64,000 nt of DNA. Origin: Anaerosalibacter sp. Marseille-P3206 (GTDB lineage Bacteria > Bacillota > Clostridia > Tissierellales > Sporanaerobacteraceae). A program made the position numbers and the translations under genes. Where the stretch lies: contig NZ_FUHM01000002.1 in assembly GCF_900155565.1 (NCBI RefSeq), positions 2,170,001-2,234,000 of the forward strand, given 5' to 3'. This document shows positions 36,704 to 47,960 of the stretch, piece after piece (position 1 is the first letter of the stretch; every line of letters starts with the position of its first letter). The notes below the pieces were generated by a model. The model made no database searches. It saw only the letters and a program-made list of their open reading frames with translations, and had not been told where the DNA came from.

Positions 36704-36713
36704 ACATATTAGA

Positions 36714-36740
36714 CCGGTCTTGACTTTCAAGACCGGCTTT
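36714..36740 (+). terminator. Intra-operon terminator/attenuator between gap and pgk
   Basis: CCGGTCTTG pairs perfectly with CAAGACCGG and is followed by CTTTT. It could reduce read-through from gap into pgk or mark a processing end. Confidence 0.65.
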
Positions 36741-36770
36741 TACCATTTTAATAATAATAGAGGTGATAAT

Positions 36771-37964
36771 ATGCTAAATAAAAAGTCAATAGAAGACTTA
36801 CAAGTTTCAGGCAAGAGGGTATTAGTTAGATGTGATTTCAATGTTCCGATGGATGAAAACAACAATATTACTGATGATAGAAGAATAACCAGTGCTCTTC
36901 CTACAATTAACTACTTGTTAGAACATGATGCTAAAGTAATTCTTATGTCTCATTTAGGAAGACCAAAGGGAGAACCAAATCCTAAGTATAGCTTAGAACC
37001 AGTAGCAAAGAGATTATCTGAGTTATTGAATAGTGAAGTTATATTTGCTAAGGATGACAAAGTAGTTAGTGAAAATGTGAAAAATATTGTTGAAAATATG
37101 AAAGAAAGAGATGTAGTATTACTTGAGAATACTAGATATAGGAAAGAAGAAGAAAAGAATGGAGAAGAATTTTCTAAGGAATTGGCTTCTCTAGGAGAAT
37201 TGTATGTAAATGATGCTTTTGGTACATCTCATAGGGCGCATGCTTCAAATGTAGGAGTTTCAAAATTCTTACCTTCAAGCGTTGGGTTTTTAGTGAAAAA
37301 AGAAATTGATGTAATGGGAAAGGCACTAGAAAATCCAGAAAGACCTTTTGTTGCTATTTTAGGAGGAGCAAAAGTATCTGATAAGATAGGTGTTATAGAA
37401 AACCTAATAGAAAAAGTTGATTCCATACTTATAGGTGGTGGAATGGCTTATACTTTCTTAAAGGCTAAAGGATATAATATAGGTACTTCACTGTTAGAAG
37501 AAGACAAGGTAGAATTAGCCAAGGAATTGATGGAAAAAGCTAAAGCTAAGAATGTAAAATTGTTGCTACCAGTTGATACTATAGTAGCAAAGGAATTTAA
37601 AAATGATACAGAGTTTAAAACTGTAGAAGCTGAAAATATCCCTAACGATATGATGGGATTAGATATAGGTGAAGAAACTGTAAAAGTGTTTAGTGATGAA
37701 ATTAAAAATGCTAAGACTGTAGTTTGGAATGGACCAATGGGAGTATTTGAAATGGAAAACTTCAAAAAAGGTACCAATTCAATTGCAAAGGCTTTAGCTG
37801 AGACAGAAGCTATAACTATAGTAGGTGGAGGAGATAGTGCGTCAGCTGTAGAAAAGGCAGGTTATGGAGATGTAATAACTCATATTTCTACAGGAGGAGG
37901 AGCTTCATTGGAGTTCCTTGAAGGCAAGGTATTGCCTGGCATTGATGCTATAAGTAATAAATAA
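36771..37964 (+). CDS. pgk: Phosphoglycerate kinase
   Basis: A 397-residue kinase transferring phosphate from 1,3-bisphosphoglycerate to ADP. The N-terminus '[26 protein letters not shown]' (about 14-39) and '[10 protein letters not shown]' (about 60-69) bind substrate; '[14 protein letters not shown]' (about 188-201), 'NGPMGVFE' (about 321-328) and '[16 protein letters not shown]' (about 346-361) bind nucleotide. The ATG at 36771 has AGAGGTG upstream; a longer open frame includes the terminator and is rejected. tpiA follows 12 bases later. Confidence 0.97.
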   Translation: MLNKKSIEDLQVSGKRVLVRCDFNVPMDENNNITDDRRITSALPTINYLLEHDAKVILMSHLGRPKGEPNPKYSLEPVAKRLSELLNSEVIFAKDDKVVSENVKNIVENMKERDVVLLENTRYRKEEEKNGEEFSKELASLGELYVNDAFGTSHRAHASNVGVSKFLPSSVGFLVKKEIDVMGKALENPERPFVAILGGAKVSDKIGVIENLIEKVDSILIGGGMAYTFLKAKGYNIGTSLLEEDKVELAKELMEKAKAKNVKLLLPVDTIVAKEFKNDTEFKTVEAENIPNDMMGLDIGEETVKVFSDEIKNAKTVVWNGPMGVFEMENFKKGTNSIAKALAETEAITIVGGGDSASAVEKAGYGDVITHISTGGGASLEFLEGKVLPGIDAISNK

Positions 37965-37976
37965 GGGGGAAAAGTT

Positions 37977-38720
37977 ATGCGTACTCCAATAATTGCTGGA
38001 AATTGGAAAATGAATAAAAATGTAAGTGAAGCCTTAGAACTTGTAAAGGAATTGAAGAAAATAGAAAGAAATAAAAATGTGGAAACAGTTCTTTGTGTTC
38101 CTTTTACTAATCTATGGCAAGTAAAAAATGAAATAGAAGGAACAGATATTAAACTAGGAGCACAAAATATGCATTGGGAAGAAAGTGGAGCATATACAGG
38201 TGAGATATCACCACTTATGCTTAAAGAAATAGGAATAGACTATGTGATTTTAGGACATTCTGAAAGAAGACAATACTTCAATGAGACTGATGAAACAGTA
38301 AATAAAAAAGTGAAAACTGCTCTTGAAAAAGATATCTATCCTATAATATGTGTTGGAGAAACTCTAGAAGAAAGAGAAGCTAACAAAGAAAAAGAAGTAG
38401 TAAAAAGGCAAGTTATCAAAGCATTAGAAGGTATTGAGGCAAAAGATATTGAAAAAATAGTAATAGCTTATGAGCCAATTTGGGCTATAGGGACAGGTAA
38501 AACAGCTTCAAGTAGCGATGCAAATGATATGATAAAGTTTATAAGAGAAACTGTAGAAGAAGTGTTTGGAAAAGTTAGTGAAGATATGAGGATACAATAT
38601 GGTGGAAGTGTCAAACCTAACAATGTAAAAGAAATAATGGCTGAAAGTGATATTGATGGAGCATTAGTTGGTGGCGCTAGTTTAAAGGCAGAAGATTTTG
38701 CAAAACTTATAAATTATTAA
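37977..38720 (+). CDS. tpiA: Triosephosphate isomerase
   Basis: A 247-residue TIM-barrel enzyme. 'AGNWKMNK' (8-15) holds Asn10 and Lys12-type catalytic positions; '[12 protein letters not shown]' (about 91-102) carries the electrophilic His; '[17 protein letters not shown]' (about 162-178) carries the catalytic Glu and the mobile loop; 'YGGSVKPNN' and '[10 protein letters not shown]' bind phosphate. The length is standard. It lies between pgk and gpmI with gaps of 12 and 20 bases. Confidence 0.97.
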   Translation: MRTPIIAGNWKMNKNVSEALELVKELKKIERNKNVETVLCVPFTNLWQVKNEIEGTDIKLGAQNMHWEESGAYTGEISPLMLKEIGIDYVILGHSERRQYFNETDETVNKKVKTALEKDIYPIICVGETLEEREANKEKEVVKRQVIKALEGIEAKDIEKIVIAYEPIWAIGTGKTASSSDANDMIKFIRETVEEVFGKVSEDMRIQYGGSVKPNNVKEIMAESDIDGALVGGASLKAEDFAKLINY

Positions 38721-38740
38721 TTGAGTTTGGAGGCAAAAAT

Positions 38741-41574
<2,834 letters not shown>

Positions 41575-41575
41575 T

Positions 41576-41607
41576 AAATAGTAAGGGGCCCTCCCTTGCT
41601 ATTTATT
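41576..41607 (+). terminator. Terminator after eno
   Basis: AAATAGTAAGGG pairs with CCCTTGCTATTT across a short loop (one T-G pair), followed by a moderately T-rich tail. Confidence 0.7.
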
Positions 41608-41609
41608 TG

Positions 41610-41638
41610 TTGATTTTATATAACCTGTATGTTAGAAT
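41610..41638 (+). promoter_or_regulatory. Promoter of secG-hppA
   Basis: TTGATT (41610-41615), 17-base spacer, TAGAAT (41633-41638). It lies between the eno terminator and the secG leader hairpin. Confidence 0.5.
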
Positions 41639-41670
41639 AATATTGTTTATAGAGAGGAAACAATATTTTT
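41639..41670 (+). terminator. Leader hairpin with T-run before secG
   Basis: AATATTGTTT pairs with AAACAATATT and is followed by TTT. It lies between the putative promoter and secG, so it may act as an attenuator or as a second terminator for eno. Confidence 0.45.
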
Positions 41671-41695
41671 CAGATACAGAACAGGAGGTGTAAAA

Positions 41696-41923
41696 GTGCA
41701 AACTTTTTTTTCTATTTTAATATTAGCTTCTAGTTTATTTTTAATTGGTACAATAATGTTACAACCAGGTAAATCAGAAGGTCTTGGTACTATTGGCGGT
41801 GGTGCTGAAAAGATTTGGGGTAAAAACAAGGCAAGAAGTTATGAAGATACGCTTAGTAAGCTGACTGTTATATCAGCTATTATATTTATTATTTCTGCAT
41901 TAGTTTTAGCAGCATTACAATAA
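41696..41923 (+). CDS. secG: Protein translocase subunit SecG
   Basis: A 75-residue membrane protein with two hydrophobic helices (about 3-23 and 53-74) joined by the conserved loop 'MLQPGKSEGLGTIGGGAEKIWGKNKARSYEDTLSKLT'. This is the SecG signature. It assists SecYE and SecA in export. The start is a GTG at 41696, six bases after AGGAGGTG. In many Firmicutes secG follows eno and precedes rnr/smpB/ssrA; here hppA and several others are inserted between. Confidence 0.92.
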   Translation: MQTFFSILILASSLFLIGTIMLQPGKSEGLGTIGGGAEKIWGKNKARSYEDTLSKLTVISAIIFIISALVLAALQ

Positions 41924-41943
41924 AATAAAGGAGGTATAATTAA

Positions 41944-43959
41944 ATGGATACTGCTGTTATTATTGCACCTGTTATTGGTTTACTTGCACTATTATTTGCA
42001 TTAACAAAAGCAAAATCTATTGACAAAGTAAACCCAGGAAACGAAAGAATGAAAGAGATCGCTTCCTATATTAATGAAGGTGCAATGGCTTTTCTCAGAA
42101 GAGAATATAAGTCATTAACAATTTTTGTCGTAGCATTATTTATTATTTTAACTGTAACTATCGGATGGAAAACTGCCGTTAGTTTCTTATTAGGTGCACT
42201 TTTCTCTATACTTGCTGGTTATTTTGGAATGAAAGTAGCTACAAAAGCAAATGTAAGAACTGCAAATGCAGCTAAAGAAGAAGGTATGAACAAGGCTTTA
42301 AATGTAGCTTTTTCTGGTGGAGCAGTTATGGGAATGTGTGTAGTAGGTTTAGGAATTTTAGGTGTAGGATTGCTATACATATTATTTGGTGATCCTGAAA
42401 TTATTACTGGTTTTGGTCTAGGTGCATCATCTATTGCACTATTTGCTCGTGTTGGTGGAGGAATTTATACAAAAGCTGCTGACGTTGGAGCAGACTTAGT
42501 AGGAAAAGTAGAAGCAGGAATTCCTGAAGATGACCCAAGAAACCCTGCTGTTATTGCTGACAACGTAGGAGACAATGTTGGTGACGTTGCAGGTATGGGT
42601 GCAGACTTATTTGAATCATATGTAGGAGCTATTATTTCAGCTATTACATTAGGATTAGTTGCTTATGGTAATGATGGTGTTAACTATGCTCTTGCTTTAG
42701 CAGGTGCTGGAGTTATTGCTTCAATAATTGGTGTATTTTTCGTAAGAGGAGATAAAGATCCTCAAAAAGCATTAAATTCAGGTACAGTTGTTAGTTCAAT
42801 TATTACTATAATTATCGCTTTTATATTAAGTAAACGTATGTTAGGAACTATTAGACCATTTGTTTCAATAGTATCTGGTCTTGCTGTAGGAATTATAATT
42901 GCAAAGATAACTGAATACTATACATCTGCTGACCACAATCCTGTTAAAAAAATAGCAGATGAATCAGAAACAGGTGCATCAACTAATATTATAGGAGGAC
43001 TTGCTACAGGAATGATGTCCACAGCTGGTCCAATTGTAGTTATTGCTGTAGGAATATTAATAGCTTTCTTTGCTTCAAATGGAGCTACAAATGCTGCAGA
43101 AGGATTATACGGAATTGCATTAGCAGCTGTTGGAATGCTTTCAACAGCAGGTATGACTATTGCAGTAGACGCTTATGGTCCTATTGCAGACAATGCTGGT
43201 GGTATTGCTGAAATGTGCGAATTACCTGAAAATGTAAGAGATATTACTGATAAACTTGACTCAGTAGGAAACACTACTGCAGCAGTTGGTAAAGGTTTTG
43301 CAATTGGTTCAGCTGCATTAACTGCATTAGCATTATTTGCTTCATATACACAAGCTGTTGGATTGTCTTCTATAGATTTAACTAGTCCAACAGTAATAGC
43401 TGGATTATTTATAGGTGGAATGCTTCCATTCTTGTTCTCAGCTATAACTATGAATGCTGTTGGTAAAGCAGCTTTCAGTATGATTGAAGAAGTAAGAAGA
43501 CAATTTAAGACTATGCCAGGAATCATGGAAGGAACTACAAAACCTGATTATGGCACATGTGTAGATATCAGTACTCAAGCTGCTTTAAGAGAAATGATTA
43601 TACCAGGATTATTAGCAGTTGTTGTTCCTGTATTAATAGGTCTTTTACTAGGAGCAGAAGCTCTTGGGGGTCTAATTGCAGGAGCTCTTGTAACAGGTGT
43701 TATGATGGCTATATTCATGGCAAACGCTGGTGGCGCTTGGGACAATGCTAAGAAATATATTGAAGAAGGAAATCACGGTGGAAAGGGAAGTGAGGCTCAC
43801 AAAGCTGCTGTTGTTGGAGATACAGTAGGTGACCCATTCAAAGATACTTCTGGTCCATCAATTAACATATTAATAAAACTTATGACAATTGTATCATTAG
43901 TATTTGCCAACTTGTTTGTTAACTATGGTGGCGTGATAGAAAAATTATTTACTAAATAA
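41944..43959 (+). CDS. hppA: Membrane-bound ion-pumping pyrophosphatase
   Basis: A 671-residue integral membrane enzyme with about 15-16 hydrophobic helices. It hydrolyses pyrophosphate to pump H+ or Na+. Catalytic motifs are '[44 protein letters not shown]' (about 175-218) and '[12 protein letters not shown]' (about 442-453), plus '[22 protein letters not shown]' (about 623-644). Ala446 in 'GNTTAA', where K+-independent enzymes have Lys, marks the K+-dependent class, which includes the Na+ pumps. The pumped ion cannot be fixed without more residues. It is co-transcribed with secG (20-base gap), and a strong terminator follows. Confidence 0.95.
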   Translation: MDTAVIIAPVIGLLALLFALTKAKSIDKVNPGNERMKEIASYINEGAMAFLRREYKSLTIFVVALFIILTVTIGWKTAVSFLLGALFSILAGYFGMKVATKANVRTANAAKEEGMNKALNVAFSGGAVMGMCVVGLGILGVGLLYILFGDPEIITGFGLGASSIALFARVGGGIYTKAADVGADLVGKVEAGIPEDDPRNPAVIADNVGDNVGDVAGMGADLFESYVGAIISAITLGLVAYGNDGVNYALALAGAGVIASIIGVFFVRGDKDPQKALNSGTVVSSIITIIIAFILSKRMLGTIRPFVSIVSGLAVGIIIAKITEYYTSADHNPVKKIADESETGASTNIIGGLATGMMSTAGPIVVIAVGILIAFFASNGATNAAEGLYGIALAAVGMLSTAGMTIAVDAYGPIADNAGGIAEMCELPENVRDITDKLDSVGNTTAAVGKGFAIGSAALTALALFASYTQAVGLSSIDLTSPTVIAGLFIGGMLPFLFSAITMNAVGKAAFSMIEEVRRQFKTMPGIMEGTTKPDYGTCVDISTQAALREMIIPGLLAVVVPVLIGLLLGAEALGGLIAGALVTGVMMAIFMANAGGAWDNAKKYIEEGNHGGKGSEAHKAAVVGDTVGDPFKDTSGPSINILIKLMTIVSLVFANLFVNYGGVIEKLFTK

Positions 43960-43962
43960 ATT

Positions 43963-43990
43963 AAAATCCCTCTCGTTGGAGAGGGATTTT
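43963..43990 (+). terminator. Terminator of secG-hppA
   Basis: AAAATCCCTCTC pairs perfectly with GAGAGGGATTTT and continues into a T-rich tail. Confidence 0.9.
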
Positions 43991-44045
43991 AATTTCTATG
44001 TATAAAAAAAAGCGAATATATGGTATAATCGTATAGTTAATACTA

Positions 44046-44200
44046 GTTTCAACAAAGGCAACAATAATTTAATGTATTTTAATTGATGTCTTTGTTATAA
44101 CCCATAGGAAAGATAAGATTACCTTAAAATAGCTTTCCGAAATGGGTTTCAACAAAGGCAACATTAATTTAGTGTATTTTAATTGATGTCTTTGTTATAA
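44046..44200. repeat. 100-bp-period direct repeat with embedded hairpin (copy 2)
   Basis: A 55-base sequence starting GTTTCAACAAAGGCAAC occurs at 44046-44100 and again at 44146-44200 with two differences, so the period is exactly 100 bases. Each copy begins AACAAAG and ends CTTTGTT, itself an inverted repeat. Between the copies lies the palindromic hairpin AACCCAT-A-GGAAAG / CTTTCC-GAA-ATGGGTT (44099-44148), related to the one at 34354-34406. The block lies between the hppA terminator and the hydrolase gene and contains no gene. Confidence 0.8.
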
Positions 44201-44254
44201 TCATAGTGTATAGGTGAATAATATTTATTATAGAAATGCAAGAGGAAGGTATTT

Positions 44255-45022
44255 ATGAAGATTAAAATAGAAGGAATCAACATAAATTATATAACAGAGG
44301 GAAGTGGGCCCTGTGTACTTCTACTTCATGGATGGGGAGCAAATATTAACACCATGATGCCCATATTTAACATATTGAAAGATAATTTTAAAGTATATGC
44401 CATAGACTTTCCAGGATTCGGTGAAAGTGATGAACCAAAAGAAGTCTTTGGAGTATATGATTATGCTAGAGTGACTAAATCTTTTATAGACAAAATGGGA
44501 ATGAAAGAAGTTATACTATTAGGTCATTCTTTTGGTGGAAGGGTTTCTATTGTACTTAGTAGTCAATACAAAGAAATGATAAAGCAGATGGTTTTGGTAG
44601 ACAGTGCAGGCCTTATCCCTAAAAGAGGATTGAAATACTATATTAAAGTTTATAGTTTTAAAACATTAAGGTTTTTATATAATACATTGTTTTTCTGGAA
44701 AGATAAAAATGAAAGATTAGAAAGCTTTTATAAAAAATTTGGTTCCCAAGATTATCAAGATTCCTCAGGAATAATGAGAAAAATACTAGTAAAGGTGGTT
44801 AATGAGGATTTAAGGCCACTTTTAAAAGAAATAGAATCATCAACTCTTTTAATATGGGGAGATCAGGACACTGCTACGCCATTATATATGGCTAAGATAA
44901 TGGAAAGTGAAATTAAAGATAGTGGGCTAGTAGTGTTAGAAGGGGCAGGTCACTATTCATATCTAGATGACTTTGGAAGATTTTCTATAATACTTAGAAC
45001 CTTTTTATTAGGAGGTGAATAA
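44255..45022 (+). CDS. Alpha/beta-fold hydrolase
   Basis: A 255-residue alpha/beta hydrolase. 'VLLLHGWGAN' (about 21-30) forms the oxyanion region, 'LLGHSFGGRVS' holds the nucleophile Ser92, and the acid and base of the triad are in 'IWGDQDTATPL' (about 206-216) and 'EGAGHYSYLDD' (about 232-242). No signal peptide is seen. Substrate unknown. It ends one base before the preferred start of the Mur-ligase gene, so the two are translated as a unit, a pairing seen in other Clostridia, which hints at a cell-wall related esterase or amidase. That role is inference. Confidence 0.88.
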   Translation: MKIKIEGININYITEGSGPCVLLLHGWGANINTMMPIFNILKDNFKVYAIDFPGFGESDEPKEVFGVYDYARVTKSFIDKMGMKEVILLGHSFGGRVSIVLSSQYKEMIKQMVLVDSAGLIPKRGLKYYIKVYSFKTLRFLYNTLFFWKDKNERLESFYKKFGSQDYQDSSGIMRKILVKVVNEDLRPLLKEIESSTLLIWGDQDTATPLYMAKIMESEIKDSGLVVLEGAGHYSYLDDFGRFSIILRTFLLGGE

Positions 45023-45023
45023 A

Positions 45024-46661
45024 TTGTTAACTAAGATTTTATTTTTAGTTTCAATTGTTTTATGGGCAATATTGTTGGTCTATAGGTCAAAGTTCTTTTT
45101 ACATATGATGCAATTAGAAGGATATAGAAATAATCAATATAGTAAATGGATGAGTGGCTCTTCAAAAGTTTATCCAGAAAAGCACAAAAAATCTTTTATA
45201 GCTATTATTATTATTTCAATAGTATATATAATACTATCTCAGTTTACAAAAAATGATTATATATTATACTCATATGGTTTAGTTTGGATTATTTGTATGT
45301 TGACTACATTAGATTTGAAGAAAGAAGAAGCAAAAAAAGAGCTTGTATTTACTCCTAGAGCAAAAAGACTTTTTACATCTAATTTTGTAGTAGTTATTAT
45401 TCAATTAGTTATAGTTTTACTAATATATAATGGTATAGTAAAAGATAAGGAATACTATTTGCCAATAATATTATTTACACTAGCAGCTATCAACTATTTC
45501 CAAGGAAAAAACATGATACTTGCAAATGTATTAGTTAAGCCAGTTGAAAAAAGAGTAAATATGTATTATTTTGAAAAAGCTCGTGACAAAGTAAAATCTA
45601 TGGACAAATTAAAAGTAATAGGAATTACAGGTAGCTTTGGAAAGACTAGTACAAAATTTATTACAGCGAATGTATTAAGTGAGAAGTTTAATGTTTTAAA
45701 AACACCTGAAAGCTATAATACTCCTATGGGAATTAGTAAGGTAATAAACAATGATTTGACTGAAGATGTGGAAGTATTTGTAGCAGAAATGGGTGCAAGA
45801 AATATTGGAGATATAAAAGAATTAGGGAAATTAACTAGTCCACAAATAGGAGTTATTACTTCTATTGGTCCAGCTCACTTGGAGACATTTAAAAATATTG
45901 ATAATATCATGAAAACCAAATATGAACTAATAGAAGAACTACCAGCTGATGGTGTTGCAATATTTAATTATGACAATGAATATATAAAGAAGTTGGCAGA
46001 TAAAACATTTAAGGAAAAAATATTATATGGAATAGGAGAATCAGAAGAATTAGATATTTATGCCAAGGATATAGAAGTTTCAAAACTTGGTTCAACATTT
46101 ACTTTGGCTAGTAAAGATGGTGAAGAAATAAGATGTACAACGAAGTTATTAGGTAAACATAATATATACAATTTATTAGCTGGAGCTTGTGTTGGAAAGG
46201 CATTGGGTTTGACAATGGATGAAATAAAAAGAGGAATAGAAAAAGTTGAACCTATACCACACAGACTTAATATTATTAATCCAGGTACGGGAGTTATAAT
46301 AATTGATGATGCATTTAATTCAAATCCTATAGGTGCAAGAGCAGCATTAGATGTATTGAGTCAATTTAAAGAAGGTAAAAAGATAATAATCACTCCTGGT
46401 ATGGTAGAATTGGGAGAAAGGGAAGAAGAAGCAAACAGAGAATTAGGTGCTAATATAGGGAAAGTATGCGATTTTGCTATTTTAGTAGGGGGTAATAGAA
46501 CCAAACCTATTTATGAAGGACTTATGGATGTTGGATATAGTAAAGATTGCATATTTGTCGTAAAAAATCTTGACGAAGCTACTATGGAGTTGCAAAAGGT
46601 TGTTAAACCTAATGATGTTGTATTGTTTGAAAATGATTTACCTGACAATTATGAGGAATAA
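45024..46661 (+). CDS. MurF-like Mur ligase with N-terminal membrane domain
   Basis: A 545-residue protein. Residues 1-170 hold about five hydrophobic helices, absent from ordinary MurF. The remainder is a Mur ligase: P-loop 'GITGSFGKTSTK' (200-211), 'EMGARNIGDIKEL' (about 255-267), 'IGPAHLETF' (about 283-291), 'PHRLNII' (about 406-412) and 'IIDDAFNSNPIGARAAL' (about 421-437). MurF adds D-Ala-D-Ala to the UDP-muramyl tripeptide. A ddl gene follows 21 bases later, which supports a D-Ala-D-Ala-related step. The membrane domain suggests it may instead act on a lipid-linked substrate. The TTG at 45024 fits the GGAGGTG site; a GTG at 45015 lies within it. Confidence 0.85.
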   Translation: MLTKILFLVSIVLWAILLVYRSKFFLHMMQLEGYRNNQYSKWMSGSSKVYPEKHKKSFIAIIIISIVYIILSQFTKNDYILYSYGLVWIICMLTTLDLKKEEAKKELVFTPRAKRLFTSNFVVVIIQLVIVLLIYNGIVKDKEYYLPIILFTLAAINYFQGKNMILANVLVKPVEKRVNMYYFEKARDKVKSMDKLKVIGITGSFGKTSTKFITANVLSEKFNVLKTPESYNTPMGISKVINNDLTEDVEVFVAEMGARNIGDIKELGKLTSPQIGVITSIGPAHLETFKNIDNIMKTKYELIEELPADGVAIFNYDNEYIKKLADKTFKEKILYGIGESEELDIYAKDIEVSKLGSTFTLASKDGEEIRCTTKLLGKHNIYNLLAGACVGKALGLTMDEIKRGIEKVEPIPHRLNIINPGTGVIIIDDAFNSNPIGARAALDVLSQFKEGKKIIITPGMVELGEREEEANRELGANIGKVCDFAILVGGNRTKPIYEGLMDVGYSKDCIFVVKNLDEATMELQKVVKPNDVVLFENDLPDNYEE

Positions 46662-46682
46662 TTTCCACTTGAGGAGGTTAAA

Positions 46683-47852
46683 ATGATGAAAAAAAGGGTT
46701 GGCGTAATATTTGGAGGAAGAAGTGTAGAGCATGAAGTATCTGTAATCACTGGAATTCAAATCATGGAAAACATTGATAGGGAAAAGTATGAAATAGTAC
46801 CTATTTATATTAATAAAGAAGGAAAATGGTTAACAGGTGATAGCTTATTTAAATTTAAAAACTTTAAAGACAACAATTTAAATGATTTAAAAGAAATAAT
46901 GATAACTCCAACATACAATGATCACAATTTATATTCTCATCCTGAGAATGTTGGATTATTTGGAAAGAAGATTGTTGACAGTGTTGATATAATTTTCCCA
47001 GCAGTACATGGTACAAACGGTGAAGATGGAACAATACAAGGAATATTTGAGTTAATGAATATTCCATATGTTGGTGGAAGTGTATTAGCTTCAAGTGTAG
47101 GAATGGATAAAATACTTATGAAAGATGTATTTAAGGCAAATAACTTACCAATTGTTGATTTTATGTGGTTTTATAGATCACAATGGGAAAAAGACAGTGG
47201 AGAAGTAGTGAAAAATATAGAAGGAAAACTAAAGTATCCACTATTTGTTAAACCAGCTAATTTAGGTTCTAGCGTAGGTATTTCTAAAGCTGTTGATAAT
47301 AAGACATTAGTAGATGCAATTGAAGTAGCTATTAGATACGATAGAAAAATAATTATAGAAAGTGCTGTAGAAAATCCAAGAGAAATAAACTGTGCTGTAA
47401 TGGGTTACAACAACAATGTTAAAGCCTCTCTATGTGAAGAACCTTTAGGATGGAAAGACTTACTTTCATATGAAGATAAATATGTTAAAAGTAATACGAA
47501 AGGTGCTAAAGGAGGAACAAGAAGAATTCCTGCAGACCTTGAAGATAATACAAGAGAAGAAATCGAAAGAATTGCTAAAGAGGCGTTTACTTCTATAGAT
47601 TGTAGTGGAAATGCTAGAATAGACTTTTTACTAGATGCTGATAATAACATATATATAAATGAAATAAATACATTACCTGGATCCATAGCGTATTATCTAT
47701 GGGAAGGAAAGGGAATTAATTTTAAAGAATTATTAAGTGAAATGATTGAAATTGCAATTGAAATTCATAAGGAAAAGAATAAAAATATGTATTCCTATGA
47801 TGTAGATCTTTTTAATAAAATTAATTTAAGTGGTAAACCTCAAAAAATGTAA
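46683..47852 (+). CDS. ddl: D-alanine--D-alanine ligase
   Basis: A 389-residue ATP-grasp ligase. 'VGVIFGGRSVEHEVSVITG' (about 6-24) is the N-terminal Ddl motif; 'FPAVHGTNGEDGTIQG' (about 106-121), 'PLFVKPANLGSSVGISK' (about 183-199), an omega loop with 'LSYEDKYV', and the metal-binding 'RIDFLLDADNNIYINEINTLPGS' (about 314-336) are intact. It makes D-Ala-D-Ala for peptidoglycan. Nothing indicates a VanA/VanC-type altered specificity, though this cannot be proven by eye. The gene follows the Mur-ligase gene with a GGAGG site. Start 46683 or 46686. Confidence 0.93.
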   Translation: MMKKRVGVIFGGRSVEHEVSVITGIQIMENIDREKYEIVPIYINKEGKWLTGDSLFKFKNFKDNNLNDLKEIMITPTYNDHNLYSHPENVGLFGKKIVDSVDIIFPAVHGTNGEDGTIQGIFELMNIPYVGGSVLASSVGMDKILMKDVFKANNLPIVDFMWFYRSQWEKDSGEVVKNIEGKLKYPLFVKPANLGSSVGISKAVDNKTLVDAIEVAIRYDRKIIIESAVENPREINCAVMGYNNNVKASLCEEPLGWKDLLSYEDKYVKSNTKGAKGGTRRIPADLEDNTREEIERIAKEAFTSIDCSGNARIDFLLDADNNIYINEINTLPGSIAYYLWEGKGINFKELLSEMIEIAIEIHKEKNKNMYSYDVDLFNKINLSGKPQKM

Positions 47853-47880
47853 GATATTTTATATATCTTACATTTTATTT
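47847..47880 (+). terminator. Probable terminator after ddl
   Basis: ATGTAAGATAT pairs with ATATCTTACAT over the ddl stop codon and runs into TTTATTTAT. AT-rich, so of moderate strength. Confidence 0.55.
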
Positions 47881-47960
47881 ATAAATAAGTTAAAACTATA
47901 GATAATAGGGTAAAATAAAAACTAACAAAGATATTTTGTAGTGATATTTGGAGGATAGAG

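Noticed and set aside
43557-43751. Plus-strand Cys/Ser/Arg-rich frame inside hppA
   Set aside because: Shifted-frame shadow of the pyrophosphatase coding sequence.
44046-44200. Possible CRISPR array
   Set aside because: Only two repeat units of 55 bases, spacer forms a conserved hairpin seen elsewhere, and no cas genes are present.
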